The notes beneath the pieces are model-generated. The model was given only the letters and a program-made list of their open reading frames with translations. It had not been told where the DNA came from and searched no databases. From contig CATQJL010000316.1 in assembly GCA_958299035.1 (NCBI GenBank), positions 25,521,676-25,585,675 on the forward strand: a stretch of 64,000 nt of DNA. The letters are read 5' to 3'. The position numbers and the translations under genes were made by a program. The DNA is from Cylicocyclus nassatus (taxonomy: Eukaryota; Nematoda; Chromadorea; Rhabditida; Strongylidae). Positions 55,130-64,000 of this stretch are shown here, piece by piece. How positions within the stretch are numbered: the first letter of the stretch is position 1; every line of letters starts with the position of its first letter.

Positions 55130-56330
55130 GGTGTTGCACGCCACACCTGGGGATCGTAAAGGGGGTCAGAAAGAGGGGGGAGGGTGACATAATGTCAATC
55201 AACAATGTCTAATAGGCCCATTAAGCAAGACACTAACTGTAGTGTTTCGGCCTACCGTGGTACACGTACAGTAAGCATAACAAAAAAATTTCGAAGGTAA
55301 GAGCACCGTTATCATAATTAGCATGTCAAATAGCCCCTTTGGGCCAAGTTTCACTTTGTGGTATCGCGTCACCCAAGTGAGGAATTCATCAAACTTTGTT
55401 TGAAGGTGAGTAAACTACTCCTTTTTGCACTCATTACAAATTACTACCACTTCTTTGTTCACATTAGGAGTCCCATTTCAACGAACCTCCGAAATCTGTA
55501 ATTAAGATCAAGCCAAACTCTTGTCTATCTCATTTTTCGCTTGCAGTTTTTCAGACTACAGAAAACCAATCAGGCTCATATCACTTTTGTGAAAGTTACG
55601 AGGATCAGGCTATCGAGTATGCTTGTTCTTGATGCCTTTCCTCGCAATTTACGTATTAGCGCAGAATTAGCATGTTACCGTAATCGAATATTTTCGCAAT
55701 TTTTTTCCATCTGCATAGCTAAGGAAAAACGACTATATCTTTTCCTAGTGAAAGCAATTTTGAATGAAATTTCTGCTACTTGGAAAAGAAGATTTAGCAG
55801 TAACAAACGTATGAAAAAGGCAGAGATTTAAATGCTTTGATGGTGATTATGGGGTTGTGCCACACCCCATTAACTAACCACAAAAAAGAATTTTAGCCAA
55901 CAAAATACATACAGGTTCGATAGTTCAATTTTGTACTTTTCATAGGAGTAATTTGGGCTTGATTCATCTTCGTCGCTCTGTAAAAACTGGTGAAAACGTA
56001 GCCATTAAGCGAAAAGTGGGACAAACGAGATTTTGGCGTGTTTCTAATTCCATGGCTTGATGCTTATTTGGAACTGGATTCATGGTATGAGCAAAAAAGG
56101 AATGCCTTGTATTGAGTACAACACAATTATATTTCTGACCAGTACCTTGTAATTTTTTAACATTTTCTCTTCCTTTTTTGCATCACCCTGCCTGTTTTTA
56201 GAATTACCATAGAAGATGTGCATGCGAGAACATTTGTTTCGGAAAGAGTTAGACAATTTTTAAATATTTACGAATTTTTTTTAAATGAAGAAATTCGTAA
56301 ATGAACAGCAACGTCAGCAAGGAAATGTTT
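55130..56330. other. No recognised feature
   Basis: AT-rich; an open frame at 55541-55831 has no supporting context. Confidence 0.35.
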
Positions 56331-56339
56331 CTAAAACCA

Positions 56340-56880
56340 TCTTGTCCGCTTTAAGAGAATATATAGTTTGCCTGGAGTTTGTTGAAAAAGTGCCTGGTGA
56401 AGAGTGTGGGTAGTGATTTCTGGAGATTTTCGAGCTTTTAACATAAGAAAATTCATAACTCCTGTTAATGAACGTAATGTACGCCGTGATGGTCACCTTT
56501 GGAACCGTCTCATTCTCCGCTTTCAGAGAATATATACTTTGCCTGGGGTCCATTAGAAAAAGTGCGGGGTGAAGGGTGGATGAGACTTTTATAATGGGAG
56601 TGCTCAAGTAGACGTCTTTTTACAATGGTAAAAAAGCCTGTACTTGAGCACTCCCATTATAAAAGTCTCACCCACCCTTCACCCGGCACTTTTTCTAATG
56701 AACCCCAGGCAAAGTATATATTTTCTGAAAGCGAGGACGAGACGGTTCCAATGGTGACCATATCGGCGTACAGGATGTTCATCCACAAATGTTATGAATT
56801 TTTTTAATGTTAAAAACCCCAAAATGTCCAAAAATCACTACTCACACCCGTCACCAAGCACTTTTTTTCAACATACTCCT
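56340..56880. repeat. Near-perfect palindrome (CTCACCC family)
   Basis: Two arms of about 250 bp joined by about 20 bp near 56625 (inner edges TGAGCACTCCCATTATAAAA and complement). Each arm contains CACCC(T/G)TCACC(C/A)GGCACTTTTT, TATATA(C/T)TTTGCCTGG and GAGACGGTTCCAA-type blocks. A further single arm lies at 57185-57360 (CTCACCCACCCTTCACCCGG). Confidence 0.85.
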
Positions 56881-57045
56881 CCATTCCTGTACGAAAACAA
56901 TTCACGTACAAATATCTCCTTTGCTTAACCTTACCTCACTGTTCATTTTTTTCTCGGCTTTTGGTGAGGGTGGTCACCTTGGTCCCGGCTCAGGGCTGAA
57001 GAGGGGGTGAGAAACTTCTCACACTATCGCACCTATGATTGCGAA
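56879..57045 (+). repeat. Direct repeat unit A (partner 57999-58170)
   Basis: Shared blocks TACAAATATCT, TGCTTAACCTTACCTCA, TTTTTGGTGA, TTACCTTGGTC-like, GGGGGTGAGAA and TCTCACACTATCGCA in the same order at 57999-58170, about 1.1 kb apart. It may be a local duplication or longer element ends. Confidence 0.7.
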
Positions 57046-57378
57046 TATTTGTCTAATTATGCATGGTAGAGACTTTATGTCATGCCTACGGCAGGCAAAT
57101 GCTGGTGGAGGGGGGGGGGTAACCCGAAACAGAAGATGGGGGGGGTCTTATCCGGCGCTTGTGTGCTACACCTTTGCTCGACCCTGGTCTCACCCACCCT
57201 TCACCCGGCACTTTTTTCAACGGATCCCAAGCAAACTATAATTTCTGAAGGGAGACGAGACGGTTTCGACGGTCACTATCTCCTTGTACCAGCTACCAGC
57301 TATTCATCCACAAAATTCATGAATTTTTTATGTAGTACTCGTAAGTGTCCAGAAATCACTACGCACGTCTTTCACTTA

Positions 57379-57842
57379 CAAGGAAAGGAAGGTTGATCGA
57401 AGTGGCCTTTCGAAATGAGGTGTATATTGCCTTGTAGAGCTTGGAACGCTGATTCCAAATCTACTCTTGCTATCTGCTGCGAGCTTCTGAGGAGGGAGTT
57501 ATGAATGTTTTTGTGAGTAAAAATCTGATTGCAAGAGTAGGCTAAAATCAGTCGTAACATTTTTTATAGGGCTTAATTGGTAGTCGGGTCACTCGGTGCA
57601 ACGAATATTCTCAATTCAAATATACCAATTCGCTGCTTCCATCATTTGAACATTGGGAAAAGATTACGACTGATTTTACCCTATTTTTGCATTCAGATTG
57701 TCACTCACAAAAACCTCCATAACTCCTCGCCCAGAAGCCCGCAGCAGATAGCAAAGGTAGATTTAGAGTCAGCGTTCCAAGCTCTACAAGGCAGTATACA
57801 CCTCATTTGGAAAGGCCACTTTGACCAACTTTCCTTTCCTTG
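57379..57842. mobile_element. Foldback MITE with CAAGG ends, TTA target
   Basis: 464 bp. Ends CAAGGAAAGGAAGGTTGATC and complement ...GACCAACTTTCCTTTCCTTG, flanked by TTA (57376-57378 and 57843-57845). The arms are about 185 bp with a 90-bp loop. Length, ends and 3-bp TNA duplication agree with 50651-51113. Confidence 0.8.
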
Positions 57843-57998
57843 TTAGTACTTCTATAAACAATCTTTAAGCAAACTATTTATTTCCTAAAACCAGAGGGGA
57901 ACATTGTATCACAAAATTTCCTCGCTGACGTTGCTGTGCAGTTACAGAAGCTACTATTTTTTTCTCCCAGAAATTGGTGAATGCCTATAAATCTTCTT

Positions 57999-58170
57999 CC
58001 TCCTTTCCGATGCACAAACAATTCCTGTACAAATATCTTCTCTGCTTAACCTTACCTCAGTGTTGATTTTTTTCCTCGGTTTTTGGTGAAGGGGGTTACC
58101 TTGGTCTCGGTTCAGGGGGTGAAGAGAGGGTGAGCAAATTCTCACACTATCGCAACTGCGACTTGGTGGA
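57999..58170 (+). repeat. Direct repeat unit B (partner 56879-57045)
   Basis: See 56879-57045. From 58170 to 58740 nothing further is recognised. Confidence 0.7.
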
Positions 58171-58999
58171 TAGCATCGCAAATGTAATGACACCGCACAA
58201 CGTAGCTGCCTTTCGCTAATGATGAAATGTCTTTTTTTTATATATGTACGATAGCAGGAACAACTTAGACAGGAGAGTGATCCTTACCGTCCTTGAGCTG
58301 ATTATAGAAAAGAATGTCATTGAAATGCTTGCAAGCAGGGTAACAGGAGGTCAGGTACATGACCTTTAACAACCACACGCTCTGCAAACGTACCTGAACG
58401 ACCCCTCCTTTCTCACTCTCACCTCCGCAGTCTCGTATGTCGCACTTAGGAGAGAAAATGCCTGTGGCAACTTTCCGATTTTCTGCAGTCCTCTGCGCAT
58501 GTTTTCTGCGATAGCACACGGCTTAGCGGTAAAAACGGATATAATTGACGGTGAACTTGCCCCATTCTTTACGTTCGCTTTAACATAGTGCAGTGCATTT
58601 TAATAAACTTGCTTTGATTGTGTTCAGAGGTTTTCCATTTCGTAGGTAATTAACAGCTTTATGGGCGCAGTCGGATATACAGCTTGGTAGTGCTTGTAAG
58701 ATGTAGACCTGGAATTAACTTGGTAAAAATGTGTTATATCTAGGATGTCCCAAAGGTATGTACGCACTTTTTAATTGCTGGTATCTATCTTTTTTTTCCA
58801 TAGCCTTTGAGATTTAGGTAGCTCATCGTAAACTGGTTTCAACTCAAATTTGCAGATAAAGCGATTCACCGATTTCTCATTATCACTGTAGGATTATGGT
58901 GGAAAATTCCAGCTTCCGGCATTATAGCGCCACTGTGATATAGGCCGATTGAAAAAACTCCAAGAAAAAGATTTTTTGATCTTTTTCCAAGCTTACATC

Positions 59000-61900
59000 T
59001 AAATCAGTACATGACTGAGCCAACGCGAGACGGTGTGGTATTGGACTTGGTCTTAGCAGGGTTACGGTGTGTCACTAAAACACTGCTTAGAGCTCCTTTC
59101 GCTAATTTCGATCACAACACAATTGAATCCCGTTATAAAGTCAACCTTCCAAAATGTGAAGTACCAAAACGCCTATTCGTTAAGATTTTCTATTGCAATG
59201 AAAAATGAGCCTGAGGCCGTTGATTGTGATGATTGCTTCAACCTTTATACAAGTACTTCTTATGGTTACTATAGATTTTCTTGCATCATATACCTACTAT
59301 TGGCACTATTTACCACATTTTGAACTAGACTTGGTTATCTGGAAAATCCCAAGCATGTTCAGTCACTTGTATTGCAAAAAAGAGAGACTATTTAGAGATA
59401 TGATAGCGAACTGTATAAGAAAGTTTGCTCCAATATTGCATTTCACCTCAAGAGTTATGTCGCAAAATGAGAAGCGCTTAGCTTTTTCAAAAAGTTCACA
59501 GTGTCCTTTCGATACATCCACAATCGAATTTACGTCAAAAACTTTGGTGCCTTGAATACTACGTCGGGAAAAGTTTACCTTACGGATCAGAGCAGAGCAC
59601 AAGCCCTCGTTGTTGGTGTTTTTTCGCAAGCACGACGGCAACTTCCATTAATACCTCTTGAAGCCCCTTACTTCATATATGCTCAGCTCCTATTGTCATG
59701 CCCTCTACGGTTACACGCTATTTTAAAACTCTTGAACGTTCAACTTTCGAGCCTTTTAACGGTATTCCACAGATCATGTTTAACTATGTGAAAAAACCTT
59801 TCTATTCCCTCCCCCACATTCTTAATATATTGCTTCTGTGCGGTGCTACCAAGTAACTGGAAAAAGGCCGTTGTTACTGTTGCTCTAAAACTCAATATAC
59901 CGCAAACTGTATCGGATTTTCGGCCTATAAGTATCGATTCTTTTCCACGCAAGATCTTGGAAAAGATAATTCGAGACAAACTTTCGGCATGGCTTGAAAA
60001 ATTCAAGATGATTTGCTCGGAGCAGCTTGGGTTTGTTAAGGGGCTCGATAGTTACACAGCCGATTTACTCTACCCATGATTGGATCAAAACTCCTTTGAA
60101 AAGCCAAAAAGTGGATGTTATTTATTTTGACTTAGCGTTTGATCGTGTAGGTCATGGCAAACTACTGTATAAACTTGAGCACTGTGGCATCGGAGGCGCT
60201 CTTCTGGATTGACTTACATCTCACTTGCATTGTAGATATATGACCGTTCGCATCAATGGAGGCTACTCTGAACGTTTTTCTTGCGCTAGTGTGCTTCTAC
60301 AAGAAGATTTTTCACTTCTCTTATTTACAATCTATATAGCAGATTTACTTAGAATATTGAAAACTCATACCAATGTTACTGTTCTTATGTATGCAGACGA
60401 TATCAAAATATATGGAGTATACAATAACAAAAATTGCACTGTGGTTAACACGTTGACGACGAGCCATTTTTTGAAGGTCTGTCCCTGTGGACGAACCGTT
60501 TCCCGGCACTTTCACAGCTCGCTGCATGTATGCATGCATGCATCTATGCGTGAGATACAAAAATGCAGATGGGCGGGGCAGCTACGCCCACTTTTGGCAA
60601 ACCCTGTCCACTTTTCAAAAATGCTGGAAATTGCTCAAAATCAATGAATTCGTGCAAATTCCGGCATTTTTGAAAAGTGGGCGGGGCTTGCTACTCAGGG
60701 GGCGGAGCTTGCCACTTAGGGGCGGAGCTTGCTTGAATGTGCGCGAGGCCTGGCTGAAAGTTGTTTGAGGTGTTCGCGTTCACTTACGGCCTCATCCATG
60801 CTTTTTATGAACAAAAATGGCTCCTGTGGGAGGCATAGGAGTGGGCGGAGTTTTCCAAAAGGGGCGGAGCTAATATATGAAGTATATCTGAGCCTATGTT
60901 GATTATATGAACAAAAACTGAGAGTATTGGACAGATAGTATTGAAATTAAGGCCGCCGCGCACCATTGCGCGACACTGTCGTCAACCTGTTAAGAATCTC
61001 TGCAACGTTCCATCAACGTTGTGATTGACTCGTGTAAAAATTGGGATATTTCTGTTAACATTGGAAAAAGCACCGTGATTCATATTGGTGATGAAGAAGA
61101 AATACATTATGAGTATGATGAGTGAATTTTCAACAAAACATCGGTCAAGGATCTGAGAATCTTGTTTGATTTTGAACTGAAGACGGACCTACAGATAGCT
61201 TCCATCATCTCGCAAGCGTACTCTATCTTGTATACAATTTTTCGAAACATCAAAACCACTGAACCAAAAGTCTTATTGAGACTTTATAAAGCCCTCGTTG
61301 TTTCTGTGCTTGATTATGCAAGTCAGGTGTGGAGCCCCTCTTTGGATAAGCCCTAGAGCTCTTTGGAGAGTGTTCAGAAAGCCTTTACAAAACTGTTTTC
61401 TATCATTGTTTCCTTGACTCAGCATACCCTCGTTTACTTCTTAACTATGAACAGCGATTAAAGACACCCAATCTTAGGTACCTTTCATATCGTAGATTTG
61501 TTCATAATCTTGTGCTAGCTTTTAGGATCTTTAGGGGGAAGCAAGACTGAAGCCCTCTAAACCCAGTTATGGGAGGAGTAACACATTTTTAGTCTACTTA
61601 CCTTATTCAAATGGCGGGCAAAAACCTTACCGTTTTTTACTTGATCACGAGCCTTTTGCCAGTACGTCAAAAATGATGCAAAGTTTACTGCATGAACTTT
61701 TGGCATGTGCTGAAGCACCTCTTTCAAAAGAGAGCTTAAAAAAAGAAGATTAAATGAAATCTTTTTAGGATCGGTACAATTAACATCATTGCTGCCTAAC
61801 TAAATGTCACTTGATCACTGAATGTTTTGTTCCTGTCGTTTCATAATGGTCTTATCTTCGTTTTGCTATTGGAGTCTATCGTTTGGCGCTTTGGCTTGGT

Positions 61901-62400
61901 AGTGCCGGTTGGATATGGCAGTTTTTTCTTATTCGTGATAGAATAAGGCGATGCTCTCCTATTTTGCGTTTTTTTGTTACTAATGTATTTCTTTATGAGT
62001 CATTTGTCCTAGTTTGGACGCTTTTCTGTATTGAGATATTTTTAAATCAAGAATGTTTCTAACTGAATACGTCAGGTCTGTTCAAGGCTTGGGAGTTAGG
62101 TTGATGGATACCTTGCTAAACCAATACCCTCGCTTGGACCACTCCGATTATCCTTGAGCAATAGCAGTCTCGATTGTTATTCTCTGGCACCCCAACTCAA
62201 ACAAACGTAGGCATATAAACTTGAGTTCTCTCTTTTTCGTTTGTTGAACTCCTTATTCCAATGAAAGTTGTTTTGTCTAACTCATCAAAGTACGAGCATT
62301 CTCTTTTTGGTCCTCAAACATCAAGGACAACTGACCCTTTACTAATAGCATTTATATAGTTCAAATGGTACACCTTGAGTGTAAAAGATAAAGATAAAAC
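59000..62400 (+). pseudogene. Jockey/CR1-like LINE, degenerate
   Basis: The endonuclease C-terminus is TRDGVVLDLVLAGLR and FANFDHNTIES (59020-59120; SDHN-like box). RT: WKKAVVTVALKLNIP and VSDFRPISIDSFPRKILEKI (59860-59960), DVIYFDLAFDRVGHGKLLYK (60115 on), VLMYADDIKIYG (60390 on, catalytic YADD kept). After a TTAA MITE (60449-60989) follow NIGKSTVIHIGD, VKDLRILFDFELKTDLQIAS and LYKALVVSVLDYASQVWSP (61290-61350), the conserved LINE C-terminal domain. 5' truncated, with frameshifts and stops. The 3' end has short AAAGAT repeats. Reverse transcription from the 3' end explains the 5' truncation. Confidence 0.85.
60449..60989 (+). mobile_element. piggyBac-like MITE inside the LINE
   Basis: 541 bp. 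Ends CACGTTGACGAC and GTCGTCAACCTG, flanked by TTAA (60445-60448 and 60990-60993). Same family as 3483-4040, with shared AGTGGGCGG(G/A)GCTTGC blocks and CGCGCACCATTGCGCGAC near the right end. It separates the LINE YADD motif from the downstream thumb region. Confidence 0.85.
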
Positions 62401-62759
62401 TGTGCACGCTAATTTTAATACACAACGTTTTACAAGTTTCTGAGCCTTTTGAATAGTGAAATCAAATTTTTAGGAACATCGAACTATTTGCTTATACATT
62501 ATACCTGGAAAGATTTGGAAAAAAGCACTACGTTACTTTTTTTCGAGGCAAAATAATCCACTTTGATAGCGTAATTTCTTCTAATTTCCCACCGTAATCT
62601 ATTTGTAGGATTAATTAGTGAATCAGTCGTACCTTAATCCTGAAGCCGACTCCACAGAATGGTACCGAAAGCTGGCAGAGGACTTTGTAAGAAAAGAGTC
62701 AACAATTAAGATGTGTATGCACACTTTTGGGATACCCTTGAGCCATAATGGCCCGAAAA

Positions 62760-62990
62760 ATTGTAGAAAGCTTTGACTTATTATAAAAACAAGTGGGATA
62801 AAGATAGGGGGACACCTCAAACACAGCTCGACAACCTTTTCTTCCTTTTCGATAGGCATGTTTCTATACTACTAGTTTCTCTCCAGATCTTAAATACTCA
62901 CAGAAACAATTTCAAGGTTTTTCAACAATTAAACTCTAGCAAATTTCAAACTTCTCACCTACGCTTTTGAAAGCACTGTTAATAGGCGGT
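62760..62990 (+). repeat. Mariner-like fragment related to 23083-24096
   Basis: TTATAAAAACAAGTGGGATAAAGATAGGGG corresponds in blocks to 23125-23165 (AAAAATAAGTGGAACAAAG, ATAGGGAAAC). CTTTTCTTCCTTTTC also corresponds. It fades after about 62870. Confidence 0.45.
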
Positions 62991-63042
62991 AACAAACATT
63001 TCTCAATCGCGTTTTTTTACATTTAAATCTTACTCACTTATA

Positions 63043-63630
63043 CTCACATAATCGCCGGGGGCAGGCGGCCATGCAATTTATGGGCGGGCGGGCACCGCAA
63101 AAATATTCGCTGATTTCTTGCGGTCCGCTTGCAGATATTTGGAAGGATTTTAGCGAAATTTTAGACGAATGCTTGGAGAACAATCGCGGTTTCCTTATAG
63201 ATTGGCTGCGGCGCAATGGCCGCATTCTCGCGGACTATCAGCGAGAATATGCAAAATTTCAGGAAGCCGCACGGTCCTTTGTGGAGGACCGAGCAGCCCC
63301 CAGGTACTTTCCCCTGAGAGAAAGTACCTCAAACTTGAGTAATCAAACCAACGGTGACACCTCTGTCACACAGAGTCTTACCTGTGCTCGACGTACACCC
63401 AAAACTGCTCAAAAAGAGTCCAAGCGCCTGCTGAGAGTTTGACCAGCGCTCGCTGAAAGAGATTATTTGACGAGCGCCAGCAGAAAACTCTGTATTCTGC
63501 TCCGCTAGCAAGACATTCGACAGTATATGAGGTACCGCCCGCTGAAGGTTTGGCCACGCCCCAAAATTCTGCTGACCGCCTGCAGAAAAGCGCGAGTTTG
63601 CGGACCGTCTGCCTCCCGAGATTATCTGAG
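63043..63630 (-). mobile_element. TIR element carrying SL1-like sequence, copy 2
   Basis: 588 bp, TA on both sides (63041-63042 and 63631-63632), TIRs as in 9178-9956 but in reverse orientation. Regions flanking the SL-like unit are strongly conserved against copy 1 (CAGAGGTGTCACCGTTGG, GAGAATGCGGCCA, GCATTCGTCTAAAATTTCGC). No transposase. Confidence 0.75.
63223..63349 (-). ncRNA. SL1-like leader with SL-RNA-like architecture (copy 2)
   Basis: Minus strand, in order: GGTTTGATTACTCAAG + TTTGAG (20 of 22 match to SL1), GT donor, hairpin 1 (GGTACTTTC ... GAAAGTACC), hairpin 2 (GGTCC, loop, GGACC), Sm-site-like GAAATTTTGC, hairpin 3 (ATTCTCGC(T)GA, loop, TCCGCGAGAAT). About 127 nt. Known nematode SL RNAs are 100-110 nt with leader, GT, an Sm site AATTTTGG-like and a terminal stem-loop. 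The Sm site here is imperfect. Could be an SL RNA gene variant or a captured and repeat-borne pseudogene. Confidence 0.5.
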
Positions 63631-63632
63631 TA

Positions 63633-64000
63633 TATACTTGTAAGGAAGCTTGTTTTCGAATTGGCCTTTTTAGACAGTATGTATACCATATCGAAGGCCA
63701 TATAACACTTTCATAGATCTTCCTAATCTGCTAAACCTTTATGAACAAGGATATCAGTAAAATGAGTTGCTGAGATCTAACTAGCCCTCACATAATGCGA
63801 TCTACTTTTATCTAAGAGTATTTATTGAATAAAATTGAATACTGTCTACTCTGAAGATTATCACAGCTCCATTGAAGAGCTAGAAAAATTAAGTTATTGT
63901 AGTCCTACTTGCGCAATTAATTTTTTGCCCCAGTAGGCACTCATAACTCCTCGTCCATAAGGCTTGATACATACCTCGTTGGGTGTCTACACGTAGTGGT
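63633..64000. other. No recognised feature
   Basis: AT-rich. The last 60 bases (CACTCATAACTCCTCGTCCA) resemble a block at 57715-57735 inside a CAAGG-end MITE, so another copy may begin here and continue past the window. Confidence 0.3.

Larger units (their letters stand above)
58743..62741. mobile_element. Foldback element of the GTGTCCC type, split by a LINE
   Basis: Left part 58743-about 58995 starts GGATGTCCCAAAGGTATGTA; right part 62401-62741 ends TGCACACTTTTGGGATACCC. The halves are inverted relatives (TTAATTG, TACC..TCTGTGGAGTCGG-type blocks). The interior at 62401-62500 (GCACGCTAATTTTAATACAC) corresponds to 34463-34483 in the intact element at 34212-34889. It is the outermost layer of the nest. 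Confidence 0.7.

Overview
This is eukaryotic, AT-rich DNA, most likely from a nematode. Four things point that way. Two copies of a sequence nearly identical to the nematode SL1 spliced leader are present, each directly followed by a GT splice donor. A decayed GUF1/EF4 (LepA-type GTPase) gene has several introns of only about 45-75 nt. Penelope-like (PLE) and jockey/CR1-like retroelements of a kind known from worms are present. One exon resembles the C-terminus of a secreted CAP/SCP-TAPS protein. No intact conventional gene is certain; the window is a repeat-rich, accessory-type region.

Layout. 1-1430: repeat fragments and a PLE 5' piece. 1431-18294: one huge inverted repeat with arms of about 7.6 kb (1431-9031 and 10122-18294) around a 1.09 kb spacer. 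The spacer holds a TIR element carrying an SL1-like sequence. The right arm is broken by a 500-N scaffold gap (10753-11252), flanked on both sides by untrimmed amplification-adapter sequence; arm alignment predicts that only about 19 bases are really missing. Each arm carries a hypothetical terminal exon, a CAP-like terminal exon with a Thr/Pro tail, a piggyBac-like MITE, a mariner-like MITE and a solo PLE terminal repeat.

18295-23060: PLE fragment, one unrecognised minus-strand exon, then a 5'-truncated GUF1 pseudogene with stops and frameshifts whose 2.4 kb last intron is filled with repeats. 23083-42430: a dense field of foldback DNA transposons (mariner-like, PIF/Harbinger-like, hAT-like) and non-autonomous Helitrons, often nested. 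43119-45203: an internally deleted PLE with inverted terminal repeats and hammerhead-ribozyme-like motifs. 45.6-47.3 kb: LINE 3' end and a mariner relic interrupted by a Tc1-like MITE. 47.65-49.87 kb: degenerate Ty3/Gypsy gag-pol. 50.65-54.1 kb: a PLE broken by two DNA elements and a Helitron. 54.8-58.2 kb: palindromic repeat cluster. 58.7-62.74 kb: a three-layer nest (foldback element containing a LINE containing a piggyBac-like MITE). 63043-63630: the second SL1-bearing TIR element.

Several insertions can be proved inside the window, because a related empty site or an interrupted reading frame is present. The strongest unexplained signals are the SL-RNA-like unit inside a transposable TIR element, the 16.9 kb palindrome, and the mini-hammerhead motifs with covarying stems in the PLE terminal repeats.
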